A stretch of DNA of 64,000 bases from Climacium dendroides (taxonomy: Eukaryota > Streptophyta > Bryopsida > Hypnales > Climaciaceae), in the NCBI GenBank assembly GCA_950106755.1, contig CATNNA010000010.1, forward strand, positions 1,116,001 to 1,180,000, given 5' to 3'. This document shows, one piece after another, positions 12,676-26,129 of the stretch (its first letter is position 1; each line of letters begins with the position of its first letter). Under the pieces are notes generated by a model. It saw only the letters and a program-made list of their open reading frames with translations. It had not been told where the DNA came from and searched no databases. The position numbers and the translations under genes are program-made.

Positions 12676-14040
12676 TATTAAATACAGCATGATTTTTTGA
12701 GTCTCCTTTTTTTAAAACCCATTTCACTTACAAAAGTGTGGGGAAGCAATAGGGTTCTCTTAAACTTCATTTTTCCATGAATCCTAATTATTTCGAAGAT
12801 TTGCAACTTATGTGTTATGTTTTCGGACATGATTCCACGTCAAAACGATATAATTTATTGGTTTGGTTTGTATTAAATACAGCATGATTTTTAGAGTCTC
12901 CTTTTTTTAAAACCCATTTCACTTACAAAAGTATAGCGAAGCAATAGGGTTCTCTTAAACTTCATTTTTCCATGAATCCTAATTATTTCGAAGATTTGCA
13001 ACTTATGTGTTATGTTTTCGGACAGGCTTCCACGTCAAAACGATATAATTTATTGGTTTGGTTTCTATTAAATACAGCATGATTTTTAGAGTTTCCTTTT
13101 TTTAAAACCCATTTCACTTACAAAAGTATAGCGAAGCAATAGGGTTCTCTTAAACTTCATTCCTCCATGAATCCTAATTATTTCGAAGATTTGCAACTTA
13201 TGTGTTATGTTTTCGGACAGGCTTCCACGTCAAAACGATATAATTTATTGGTTTGATTTCTATTAAATACAGCATGATTTTTAGAGTCTCCTTTTTTTAA
13301 AACCCATTTCACTTACAAAAGTATAGCGAAGCAATAGGGTTCTCTTAAACTTCATTTTTCCATGAATCCTAATTATTTCGAAGATTTGCAACTTATGTGT
13401 TATGTTTTCGGACAGGCTTCCACGTCAAAACGATATAATTTATTGGTTTGGTTTCTATTAAATACAGCATGATTTTTAGAGTCTCCTCTTTTTAAAACCC
13501 ATTTCACTTACAAAAGTGTGGGGAAGCAATAGGGTTCTCTTAAACTTCATTCCTCCATGAATCCTAATTATTTCGAAGATTTGCAACTTATGTGTTATGT
13601 TTTCGGACATGATTCCACGTCAAAACGATATAATTTATTGGTTTGGTTTCTATTAAATACAGCATGATTTTTAGAGTCTCCTTTTTTTAAAACCCATTTC
13701 ACTTACAAAAGTGTGGGGAAGCAATAGGGTTCTCTTAAACTTCATTCCTCCATGAATCCTAATTATTTCGAAGATTTGCAACTTATGTGTTATGTTTTCG
13801 GACATGATTCCACGTGAAAACGATATAATTTATTGGTTTGGTTTCTATTAAATACAGCATGATTTTTAGAGTCTCCTTTTTTTAAAACCCATTTCACTTA
13901 CAAAAGTGTGGGGAAGCAATAGGGTTCTCTTAAACTTCATTCCTCCATGAATCCTAATTATTTCGAAGATTTGCAACTTATGTGTTATGTTTTCGGACAG
14001 GCTTCCACGTCAAAACGATATAATTTATTGGTTTGGTTTC
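12091..14040. repeat. Duplicated block B, copy 2
   Basis: Twenty-eight monomers downstream of copy 1. It carries AGAGTTTCC at 13066-13260 and the same succession of types through the CACGTG-bearing monomer at 13651. It overlaps the end of block C copy 2 (11116-12675), so this region is a mosaic of at least two earlier sources. Confidence 0.8.
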
Positions 14041-14430
14041 TATTAAATACAGCATGATTTTTAGAGTCTCCTCTTTTTAAAACCCATTTCACTTACAAAA
14101 GTGTGGGGAAGCAATAGGGTTCTCTTAAACTTCATTTTTCCATGAATCCTAATTATTTCGAAGATTTGCAACTTATGTGTTATGTTTTCGGACATGATTC
14201 CACGTCAAAACGATATAATTTATTGGTTTGGTTTCTATTAAATACAGCATGATTTTTAGAGTCTCCTTTTTTTAAAACCCATTTCACTTACAAAAGTGTG
14301 GGGAAGCAATAGGGTTCTCTTAAACTTCATTCCTCCATGAATCCTAATTATTTCGAAGATTTGCAACTTATGTGTTATGTTTTCGGACAGGCTTCCACGT
14401 CAAAACGATATAATTTATTGGTTTGGTTTC

Positions 14431-17400
14431 TATTAAATACAGCATGATTTTTAGAGTTTCCTTTTTTTAAAACCCATTTCACTTACAAAAGTATAGCGAA
14501 GCAATAGGGTTCTCTTAAACTTCATTCCTCCATGAATCCTAATTATTTCGAAGATTTGCAACTTATGTGTTATGTTTTCGGACAGGCTTCCACGTCAAAA
14601 CGATATAATTTATTGGTTTGATTTCTATTAAATACAGCATGATTTTTAGAGTCTCCTTTTTTTAAAACCCATTTCACTTACAAAAGTATAGCGAAGCAAT
14701 AGGGTTCTCTTAAACTTCATTTTTCCATGAATCCTAATTATTTCGAAGATTTGCAACTTATGTGTTATGTTTTCGGACAGGCTTCCACGTCAAAACGATA
14801 TAATTTATTGGTTTGGTTTCTATTAAATACAGCATGATTTTTAGAGTCTCCTCTTTTTAAAACCCATTTCACTTACAAAAGTGTGGGGAAGCAATAGGGT
14901 TCTCTTAAACTTCATTCCTCCATGAATCCTAATTATTTCGAAGATTTGCAACTTATGTGTTATGTTTTCGGACATGATTCCACGTCAAAACGATATAATT
15001 TATTGGTTTGGTTTCTATTAAATACAGCATGATTTTTAGAGTCTCCTTTTTTTAAAACCCATTTCACTTACAAAAGTGTGGGGAAGCAATAGGGTTCTCT
15101 TAAACTTCATTCCTCCATGAATCCTAATTATTTCGAAGATTTGCAACTTATGTGTTATGTTTTCGGACATGATTCCACGTGAAAACGATATAATTTATTG
15201 GTTTGGTTTCTATTAAATACAGCATGATTTTTAGAGTCTCCTTTTTTTAAAACCCATTTCACTTACAAAAGTGTGGGGAAGCAATAGGGTTCTCTTAAAC
15301 TTCATTCCTCCATGAATCCTAATTATTTCGAAGATTTGCAACTTATGTGTTATGTTTTCGGACAGGCTTCCACGTCAAAACGATATAATTTATTGGTTTG
15401 GTTTCTATTAAATACAGCATGATTTTTAGAGTCTCCTTTTTTTAAAACCCATTTCACTTACAAAAGTATAGCGAAGCAATAGGGTTCTCTTAAACTTCAT
15501 TCCTCCATGAATCCTAATTATTTCGAAGATTTGCAACTTATGTGTTATGTTTTCGGACACGATTCCACGTCAAAACGATATAATTTATTGGTTTGGTTTC
15601 TATTAAATACAGCATGATTTTTTGAGTCTCCTTTTTTTAAAACCCATTTCACTTACAAAAGTGTGGGGAAGCAATAGGGTTCTCTTAAACTTCATTTTTC
15701 CATGAATCCTAATTATTTCGAAGATTTGCAACTTATGTGTTATGTTTTCGGACATGATTCCACGTCAAAACGATATAATTTATTGGTTTGGTTTCTATTA
15801 AATACAGCATGATTTTTTGAGTCTACTTTTTTTAAAACCCATTTCACTTACAAAAGTATAGCGAAGCAATAGGGTTCTCTTAAACTTCATTCCTCCATGA
15901 ATCCTAATTATTTCGAAGATTTGCAACTTATGTGTTATGTTTTCGGACATGATTCCACGTCAAAACGATATAATTTATTGGTTTGGTTTCTATTAAATAC
16001 AGCATGATTTTTTGAGTCTCCTTTTTTTAAAACCCATTTCACTTACAAAAGTGTGGGGAAGCAATAGGGTTCTCTTAAACTTCATTTTTCCATGAATCCT
16101 AATTATTTCGAAGATTTGCAACTTATGTGTTATGTTTTCGGACATGATTCCACGTCAAAACGATATAATTTATTGGTTTGGTTTCTATTAAATACAGCAT
16201 GATTTTTAGAGTCTCCTTTTTTTAAAACCCATTTCACTTACAAAAGTATAGCGAAGCAATAGGGTTCTCTTAAACTTCATTTTTCCATGAATCCTAATTA
16301 TTTCGAAGATTTGCAACTTATGTGTTATGTTTTCGGACAGGCTTCCACGTCAAAACGATATAATTTATTGGTTTGGTTTCTATTAAATACAGCATGATTT
16401 TTAGAGTCTCCTCTTTTTAAAACCCATTTCACTTACAAAAGTGTGGGGAAGCAATAGGGTTCTCTTAAACTTCATTCCTCCATGAATCCTAATTATTTCG
16501 AAGATTTGCAACTTATGTGTTATGTTTTCGGACATGATTCCACGTGAAAACGATATAATTTATTGGTTTGGTTTCTATTAAATACAGCATGATTTTTAGA
16601 GTCTCCTTTTTTTAAAACCCATTTCACTTACAAAAGTTTGGGGAAGCAATAGGGTTCTCTTAAACTTCATTCCTCCATGAATCCTAATTATTTCGAAGAT
16701 TTGCAACTTATGTGTTATGTTTTCGGACAGGCTTCCACGTCAAAACGATATAATTTATTGGTTTGGTTTCTATTAAATACAGCATGATTTTTAGAGTCTC
16801 CTTTTTTTAAAACCCATTTCACTTACAAAAGTATAGCGAAGCAATAGGGTTCTCTTAAACTTCATTCCTCCATGAATCCTAATTATTTCGAAGATTTGCA
16901 ACTTATGTGTTATGTTTTCGGACACGATTCCACGTCAAAACGATATAATTTATTGGTTTGGTTTCTATTAAATACAGCATGATTTTTTGAGTCTCCTTTT
17001 TTTAAAACCCATTTCACTTACAAAAGTGTGGGGAAGCAATAGGGTTCTCTTAAACTTCATTTTTCCATGAATCCTAATTATTTCGAAGATTTGCAACTTA
17101 TGTGTTATGTTTTCAGACAGGCTTCCACGTCAAAACGATATAATTTATTGGTTTGGTTTCTATTAAATACAGCATGATTTTTAGAGTCTCCTTTTTTTAA
17201 AACCCATTTCACTTACAAAAGTGTGGGGAAGCAATAGGGTTCTCTTAAACTTCATTTTTCCATGAATCCTAATTATTTCGAAGATTTGCAACTTATGTGT
17301 TATGTTTTCGGACATGATTCCACGTCAAAACGATATAATTTATTGGTTTGGTTTCTATTAAATACAGCATGATTTTTAGAGTCTCCTTTTTTTAAAACCC

Positions 17401-17550
17401 ATTTCACTTACAAAAGTGTGGGGAAGCAATAGGGTTCTCTTAAACTTCATTCCTCCATGAATCCTAATTATTTCGAAGATTTGCAACTTATGTGTTATGT
17501 TTTCGGACAGGCTTCCACGTCAAAACGATATAATTTATTGGTTTGGTTTC
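14431..17550. repeat. Duplicated block D, copy 2
   Basis: Matches 7606-10725 in monomer order and in the rare states GTCTACTTT (15825), GTTTGGGG (16636) and TTTCAGACAGG (17115), each exactly 6825 bp from its partner. It starts two monomers after the end of block B copy 2, so the five-monomer block alpha stands twice in near-tandem (13066 and 14431). Confidence 0.88.
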
Positions 17551-19305
17551 TATTAAATACAGCATGATTTTTAGAGTCTCCTCTTTTTAAAACCCATTTC
17601 ACTTACAAAAGTATATGGAAGCAATAGGGTTCTCTTAAACTTCATTTTTCCATGAATCCTAATTATTTCGAAGATTTGCAACTTATGTGTTATGTTTTCG
17701 GACACGATTCCACGTCAAAACGATATAATTTATCGGTTTGGTTTCTATTAAATACAGCATGATTTTTAGAGTCTCCTCTTTTTAAAACCCATTTCACTTA
17801 CAAAAGTGTGGGGAAGCAATAGGGTTCTCTTAAACTTCATTTTTCCATGAATCCTAATTATTTCGAAGATTTGCAACTTATGTGTTATGTTTTCGGACAT
17901 GATTCCACGTCAAAACGATATAATTTATCGGTTTGGTTTCTATTAAATACAGCATGATTTTTAGAGTCTCCTTTTTTTAAAACCCATTTCACTTACAAAA
18001 GTATAGGGAAGCAATAGGGTTCTCTTAAACTTCATTTTTCCATGAATCCTCATTATTTCGAAGATTTGCAACTTGTGTGTTATGTTTTCGGATAGGCTTC
18101 CACGTCAAAACGATATAATTTATTGGTTTGGTTTCTATTAAATACAGCATGATTCTTAGAGTCTCCTTTTTTTAAAACCCATTTCACTTACAAAAGTATA
18201 GCGAAGCAATAGGGTTCTCTTAAACTTCATTCCTCCATGAATCCTAATTATTTCGAAGATTTCCAACTTATGTGTTATGTTTTCGGACATGATTCCACGT
18301 GAAAACGATATAATTTATTGGTTTGGTTTCTATTAAATACAGCATGATTTTTAGAGTCTCCTTTTTTTAAAACCCATTTTACTTACAAAAGTATAGCGAA
18401 GCAATAGGGTTCTCTTAAACTTCATTTTTCCATGAATCCTAATTATTTCGAAGATTTGCAACTTATGTGTTATGTTTTCGGACATGATTCCACGTCAAAA
18501 CGATATAATTTATTGGTTTGGTTTCTATTAAATACAGCATGATTTTTAGAGTCTCCTTTTTTTAAAACCCATTTCACTTACAAAAGTGTGGGGAAGCAAT
18601 AGGGTTCTCTTAAACTTCATTCCTCCATGAATCCTAATTATTTCGAAGATTTGCAACTTATGTGTTATGTTTTCGGACATGATTCCACGTGAAAACGATA
18701 TAATTTATTGGTTTGGTTTCTATTAAATACAGCATGATTTTTAGAGTCTCCTTTTTTTAAAACCCATTTCACTTACAAAAGTGTGGGGAAGCAATAGGGT
18801 TCTCTTAAACTTCATTCCTCCATGAATCCTAATTATTTCGAAGATTTGCAACTTATGTGTTATGTTTTCGGACAGGCTTCCACGTCAAAACGATATAATT
18901 TATTGGTTTGGTTTCTATTAAATACAGCATGATTTTTAGAGTCTCCTTTTTTTAAAACCCATTTCACTTACAAAAGTATAGCGAAGCAATAGGGTTCTCT
19001 TAAACTTCATTTTTCCATGAATCCTAATTATTTCGAAGATTTGCAACTTATGTGTTATGTTTTCGGACAGGCTTCCACGTCAAAACGATATAATTTATTG
19101 GTTTGATTTCTATTAAATACAGCATGATTTTTAGAGTCTCCTCTTTTTAAAACCCATTTCACTTACAAAAGTATAGGGAAGCAATAGGGTTCTCTTAAAC
19201 TTCATTCCTCCATGAATCCTAATTATTTCGAAGATTTGCAACATATGTGTTATGTTTTCGGACATGATTCCACGTCAAAACGATATAATTTATTGGTTTG
19301 GTTTC

Positions 19306-19499
19306 TATTAAATACAGCATGATTTTTACAATCTCTTTTTATTAAATCCATTTCTATTGAAAATGTGTGGGGAAGCAATAGGGTTCTCTTAAACTTCATT
19401 CCTCCATGAATCCTAATTATTTCGAAGATTTGCAACTTATGTGTTATGTTTTCGAACATGATTCCACGTGAAAACGATATAATTTATTGGTTTGGTTTC
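19306..19499. repeat. 194-bp variant monomer, copy 1 (isolated)
   Basis: This monomer matches the array except in a patch at 19329-19364, which reads ACAATCTC, then TTATTAAATCC, then CTATTGAAAATG. Against the standard monomer the patch has about ten substitutions and a one-base deletion, while the flanks are normal. This is the only copy with CTATTG; the other five have CAATTG. Its upstream neighbour carries ACATATG and it ends with TTCGAACATG and CACGTG. It lies about 24 kb (124 monomers) from the next copy. The patch removes a minus-strand stop and opens a 69-codon frame, which I do not regard as a gene. Confidence 0.95.
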
Positions 19500-22400
19500 T
19501 ATTAAATACAGCATGATTTTTAGAGTCTCCTTTTTTTAAAACCCATTTCACTTACAAAAGTGTGGGGAAGCAATAGGGTTCTCTTAAACTTCATTCCTCC
19601 ATGAATCCTAATTATTTCGAAGATTTGCAACTTATGTGTTATGTTTTCGGACAGGCTTCCACGTCAAAACGATATAATTTATTGGTTTGGTTTCTATTAA
19701 ATACAGCATGATTTTTAGAGTCTCCTTTTTTTAAAACCCATTTCACTTACAAAAGTATAGCGAAGCAATAGGGTTCTCTTAAACTTCATTCCTCCATGAA
19801 TCCTAATTATTTCGAAGATTTGCAACTTATGTGTTATGTTTTCGGACATGATTCCACGTCAAAACGATATAATTTATTGGTTTGGTTTCTATTAAATACA
19901 GCATGAGTTTTTGAGTCTCCTTTTTTTAAAACCCATTTCACTTACAAAAGTGTGGGGAAGCAATAGGGTTCTCTTAAACTTCATTTTTCCATGAATCCTA
20001 ATTATTTCGAAGATTTGCAACTTATGTGTTATGTTTTCGGACATGATTCCACGTCAAAACGATATAATTTATTGGTTTGGTTTCTATTAAATACAGCATG
20101 ATTTTTTGAGTCTACTTTTTTTAAAACCCATTTCACTTACAAAAGTATAGCGAAGCAATAGGGTTCTCTTAAACTTCATTCCTCCATGAATCCTAATTAT
20201 TTCGAAGATTTGCAACTTATGTGTTATGTTTTCGGACATGATTCCACGTCAAAACGATATAATTTATTGGTTTGGTTTCTATTAAATACAGCATGATTTT
20301 TTGAGTCTCCTTTTTTTAAAACCCATTTCACTTACAAAAGTGTGGGGAAGCAATAGGGTTCTCTTAAACTTCATTTTTCCATGAATCCTAATTATTTCGA
20401 AGATTTGCAACTTATGTGTTATGTTTTCGGACATGATTTCACGTCAAAACGATATAATTTATTGGTTTGGTTTCTATTAAATACAGCATGATTTTTAGAG
20501 TCTCCTTTTTTTAAAACCCATTTCACTTACAAAAGTGTGGGGAAGCAATACGGTTCTCTTAAACTTCATTTTTCCATGAATCCTAATTATTTCGAAGATT
20601 TGCAACTTATGTGTTATGTTTTCGGACATGATTCCACGTCAAAACGATATAATTTATTGGTTTGGTTTCTATTAAATACAGCATGATTTTTAGAGTCTCC
20701 TTTTTTTAAAACCCATTTCACTTACAAAAGTGTGGGGAAGCAATAGGGTTCTCTTAAACTTCATTCCTCCATGAATCCTAATTATTTCGAAGATTTGCAA
20801 CTTATGTGTTATGTTTTCGGACAGGCTTCCACGTCAAAACGATATAATTTATTGGTTTGGTTTCTATTAAATACAGCATGATTTTTAGAGTCTCCTCTTT
20901 TTAAAACCCATTTCACTTACAAAAGTGTGGGGAAGCAATAGGGTTCTCTTAAACTTCATTCCTCCATGAATCCTAATTATTTCGAAGATTTGCAACTTAT
21001 GTGTTATGTTTTCGGACACGATTCCACGTCAAAACGATATAATTTATCGGTTTGGTTTCTATTAAATACAGCATGATTTTTAGAGTCTCCTCTTTTTAAA
21101 ACCCATTTCACTTACAAAAGTGTGGGGAAGCAATAGGGTTCTCTTAAACTTCATTTTTCCATGAATCCTAATTATTTCGAAGATTTGCAACTTATGTGTT
21201 ATGTTTTCGGACATGATTCCACGTGAAAACGATATAATTTATTGGTTTGGTTTCTATTAAATACAGCATGATTTTTAGAGTCTCCTCTTTTTAAAACCCA
21301 TTTCACTTACAGAAGTATAGGGAAGCAATAGGGTTCTCTTAAACTTCATTTTTCCATGAATCCTCATTATTTCGAAGATTTGCAACTTATGTGTTATGTT
21401 TTCGGACATGATTCCACGTCAAAACGATATAATTTATTGGTTTGGTTTCTATTAAATACAGCATGATTCTTAGAGTCTCCTTTTTTTAAAACCCATTTCA
21501 CTTACAAAAGTATAGCGAAGCAATAGGGTTCTCTTAAACTTCATTCCTCCATGAATCCTAATTATTTCGAAGATTTGCAACTTATGTGTTATGTTTTCGG
21601 ACATGATTCCACGTCAAAACGATATAATTTATTGGTTTGGTTTCTATTAAATACAGCATGATTTTTAGAGTCTCCTTTTTTTAAAACCCATTTCACTTAC
21701 AAAAGTATAGCGAAGCAATAGGGTTCTCTTAAACTTCATTTTTCCATGAATCCTAATTATTTCGAAGATTTGCAACTTATGTGTTATGTTTTCGGACATG
21801 ATTCCACGTCAAAACGATATAATTTATTGGTTTGGTTTCTATTAAATACAGCATGATTTTTAGAGTCTCCTTTTTTTAAAACCCATTTCACTTACAAAAG
21901 TATAGCGAAGCAATAGGGTTCTCTTAAACTTCATTCCTCCATGAATCCTAATTATTTCGAAGATTTGCAACTTATGTGTTATGTTTTCGGACAGGCTTCC
22001 ACGTCAAAACGATATAATTTATTGGTTTGATTTCTATTAAATACAGCATGATTTTTAGAGTCTCCTTTTTTTAAAACCCATTTCACTTACAAAAGTATAG
22101 CGAAGCAATAGGGTTCTCTTAAACTTCATTTTTCCATGAATCCTAATTATTTCGAAGATTTGCAACTTATGTGTTATGTTTTCGGACAGGCTTCCACGTC
22201 AAAACGATATAATTTATTGGTTTGGTTTCTATTAAATACAGCATGATTTTTAGAGTCTCCTCTTTTTAAAACCCATTTCACTTACAAAAGTGTGGGGAAG
22301 CAATAGGGTTCTCTTAAACTTCATTCCTCCATGAATCCTAATTATTTCGAAGATTTGCAACTTATGTGTTATGTTTTCGGACATGATTCCACGTCAAAAC

Positions 22401-22814
22401 GATATAATTTATTGGTTTGGTTTCTATTAAATACAGCATGATTTTTAGAGTCTCCTTTTTTTAAAACCCATTTCACTTACAAAAGTGTGGGGAAGCAATA
22501 GGGTTCTCTTAAACTTCATTCCTCCATGAATCCTAATTATTTCGAAGATTTGCAACTTATGTGTTATGTTTTCGGACATGATTCCACGTGAAAACGATAT
22601 AATTTATTGGTTTGGTTTCTATTAAATACAGCATGATTTTTAGAGTCTCCTTTTTTTAAAACCCATTTCACTTACAAAAGTGTGGGGAAGCAATAGGGTT
22701 CTCTTAAACTTCATTCCTCCATGAATCCTAATTATTTCGAAGATTTGCAACTTATGTGTTATGTTTTCGGACAGGCTTCCACGTCAAAACGATATAATTT
22801 ATTGGTTTGGTTTC

Positions 22815-25544
22815 TATTAAATACAGCATGATTTTTAGAGTCTCCTTTTTTTAAAACCCATTTCACTTACAAAAGTATAGCGAAGCAATAGGGTTCTCTT
22901 AAACTTCATTCCTCCATGAATCCTAATTATTTCGAAGATTTGCAACTTATGTGTTATGTTTTCGGACAGGCTTCCACGTCAAAACGATATAATTTATTGG
23001 TTTGGTTTCTATTAAATACAGCATGATTTTTTGAGTCTCCTTTTTTTAAAACCCATTTCACTTACAAAAGTGTGGGGAAGCAATAGGGTTCTCTTAAACT
23101 TCATTTTTCCATGAATCCTAATTATTTCGAAGATTTGCAACTTATGTGTTATGTTTTCGGACATGATTCCACGTCAAAACGATATAATTTATTGGTTTGG
23201 TTTCTATTAAATACAGCATGATTTTTAGAGTCTCCTTTTTTTAAAACCCATTTCACTTACAAAAGTGTGGGGAAGCAATAGGGTTCTCTTAAACTTCATT
23301 TTTCCATGAATCCTAATTATTTCGAAGATTTGCAACTTATGTGTTATGTTTTCGGACATGATTCCACGTCAAAACGATATAATTTATTGGTTTGGTTTCT
23401 ATTAAATACAGCATGATTTTTTGAGTCTCCTTTTTTTAAAACCCATTTCACTTACAAAAGTGTGGGGAAGCAATAGGGTTCTCTTAAACTTCATTTTTCC
23501 ATGAATCCTAATTATTTCGAAGATTTGCAACTTATGTGTTATGTTTTCGGACATGATTCCACGTCAAAACGATATAATTTATTGGTTTGGTTTCTATTAA
23601 ATACAGCATGATTTTTAGAGTCTCCTTTTTTTAAAACCCATTTCACTTACAAAAGTATAGCGAAGCAATAGGGTTCTCTTAAACTTCATTTTTCCATGAA
23701 TCCTAATTATTTCGAAGATTTGCAACTTATGTGTTATGTTTTCGGACAGGCTTCCACGTCAAAACGATATAATTTATTGGTTTGGTTTCTATTAAATACA
23801 GCATGATTTTTAGAGTCTCCTCTTTTTAAAACCCATTTCACTTACAAAAGTGTGGGGAAGCAATAGGGTTCTCTTAAACTTCATTTTTCCATGAATCCTA
23901 ATTATTTCGAAGATTTGCAACTTATGTGTTATGTTTTCGGACATGATTCCACGTCAAAACGATATAATTTATTGGTTTGGTTTCTATTAAATACAGCATG
24001 ATTTTTAGAGTCTCCTTTTTTTAAAACCCATTTCACTTACAAAAGTGTGGGGAAGCAATAGGGTTCTCTTAAACTTCATTCCTCCATGAATCCTAATTAT
24101 TTCGAAGATTTGCAACTTATGTGTTATGTTTTCGGACATGATTCCACGTGAAAACGATATAATTTATTGGTTTGGTTTCTATTAAATACAGCATGATTTT
24201 TAGAGTCTCCTTTTTTTAAAACCCATTTCACTTACAAAAGTTTGGGGAAGCAATAGGGTTCTCTTAAACTTCATTCCTCCATGAATCCTAATTATTTCGA
24301 AGATTTGCAACTTATGTGTTATGTTTTCGGACAGGCTTCCACGTCAAAACGATATAATTTATTGGTTTGGTTTCTATTAAATACAGCATGATTTTTTGAG
24401 TCTCCTTTTTTTAAAACCCATTTCACTTACAAAAGTGTGGGGAAGCAATAGGGTTCTCTTAAACTTCATTTTTCCATGAATCCTAATTATTTCGAAGATT
24501 TGCAACTTATGTGTTATGTTTTCGGACATGATTCCACGTCAAAACGATATAATTTATTGGTTTGGTTTCTATTAAATACAGCATGATTTTTAGAGTCTCC
24601 TCTTTTTAAAACCCATTTCACTTACAAAAGTGTGGGGAAGCAATAGGGTTCTCTTAAACTTCATTTTTCCATGAATCCTAATTATTTCGAAGATTTGCAA
24701 CTTATGTGTTATGTTTTCGGACATGATTCCACGTCAAAACGATATAATTTATTGGTTTGGTTTCTATTAAATACAGCATGATTTTTAGAGTCTCCTTTTT
24801 TTAAAACCCATTTCACTTACAAAAGTGTGGGGAAGCAATAGGGTTCTCTTAAACTTCATTCCTCCATGAATCCTAATTATTTCGAAGATTTGCAACTTAT
24901 GTGTTATGTTTTCGGACATGATTCCACGTGAAAACGATATAATTTATTGGTTTGGTTTCTATTAAATACAGCATGATTTTTAGAGTCTCCTTTTTTTAAA
25001 ACCCATTTCACTTACAAAAGTTTGGGGAAGCAATAGGGTTCTCTTAAACTTCATTCCTCCATGAATCCTAATTATTTCGAAGATTTGCAACTTATGTGTT
25101 ATGTTTTCGGACAGGCTTCCACGTCAAAACGATATAATTTATTGGTTTGGTTTCTATTAAATACAGCATGATTTTTAGAGTCTCCTTTTTTTAAAACCCA
25201 TTTCACTTACAAAAGTATAGCGAAGCAATAGGGTTCTCTTAAACTTCATTCCTCCATGAATCCTAATTATTTCGAAGATTTGCAACTTATGTGTTATGTT
25301 TTCGGACAGGCTTCCACGTCAAAACGATATAATTTATTGGTTTGGTTTCTATTAAATACAGCATGATTTTTTGAGTCTCCTTTTTTTAAAACCCATTTCA
25401 CTTACAAAAGTGTGGGGAAGCAATAGGGTTCTCTTAAACTTCATTTTTCCATGAATCCTAATTATTTCGAAGATTTGCAACTTATGTGTTATGTTTTCGG
25501 ACATGATTCCACGTCAAAACGATATAATTTATTGGTTTGGTTTC
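22815..25544. repeat. Duplicated block E, copy 1 (2730 bp, offset 3315 bp)
   Basis: Fourteen monomers matching 26130-28859 in order. Inside it a four-monomer unit (CCTCTTTTT, CACGTG, GTTTGGGG/CAGGCT, TGAG) is itself nearly tandem at 23790 and 24570, so a small duplication was carried inside a larger one. Confidence 0.8.
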
Positions 25545-26129
25545 TATTAAATACAGCATGATTTTTAGAGTCTCCTTTTTTTAAAACCCATTTCACTTAC
25601 AAAAGTTTGGGGAAGCAATAGGGTTCTCTTAAACTTCATTCCTCCATGAATCCTAATTATTTCGAAGATTTGCAACTTATGTGTTATGTTTTCGGACAGG
25701 CTTCCACGTCAAAACGATATAATTTATTGGTTTGGTTTCTATTAAATACAGCATGATTTTTAGAGTCTCCTTTTTTTAAAACCCATTTCACTTACAAAAG
25801 TATAGCGAAGCAATAGGGTTCTCTTAAACTTCATTCCTCCATGAATCCTAATTATTTCGAAGATTTGCAACTTATGTGTTATGTTTTCGGACAGGCTTCC
25901 ACGTCAAAACGATATAATTTATTGGTTTGGTTTCTATTAAATACAGCATGATTTTTTGAGTCTCCTTTTTTTAAAACCCATTTCACTTACAAAAGTGTGG
26001 GGAAGCAATAGGGTTCTCTTAAACTTCATTTTTCCATGAATCCTAATTATTTCGAAGATTTGCAACTTATGTGTTATGTTTTCGGACATGATTCCACGTC
26101 AAAACGATATAATTTATTGGTTTGGTTTC

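Larger units (their letters stand above)
1..17550. repeat. Array domain 1: TGAG/AGAG monomers in long duplicated blocks
   Basis: Ninety monomers, all exactly 195 bp. Diagnostic states are TGAG versus AGAG after the first T-run; CCTTTTTTT, CCTCTTTTT or a C within the A-run; GTGTGGGG versus GTATAGCG; CATTTTTCC versus CATTCCTCC; and GACATGATT, GACAGGCTT or GACACGATT. The variants follow one another in repeated orders, giving duplicated blocks at offsets of 18, 28, 35 and 42 monomers. No 194-bp monomer and no GCATGTT, ATTAG or CCTTGAATC variant occurs here. The left edge is the window edge. The right edge is placed where the 35-monomer-offset duplication ends and the first TATATGG/ATCGG monomer appears. 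Confidence 0.8.

Noticed and set aside
19250..19459. 69-codon minus-strand reading frame, and similar 61-69 codon frames at 43429, 45768, 47912, 50251 and 53370
   Set aside because: All six are the same frame, opened when the 194-bp variant removes the usual minus-strand stop and shifts frame by one base. Four start at TTG. They have no recognisable domain or ribosome-binding context and lie wholly within satellite sequence.
19306..19499. Insertion of a mobile element at the divergent patch
   Set aside because: The patch is a same-length replacement less one base, with no target duplication, terminal repeat or added sequence.
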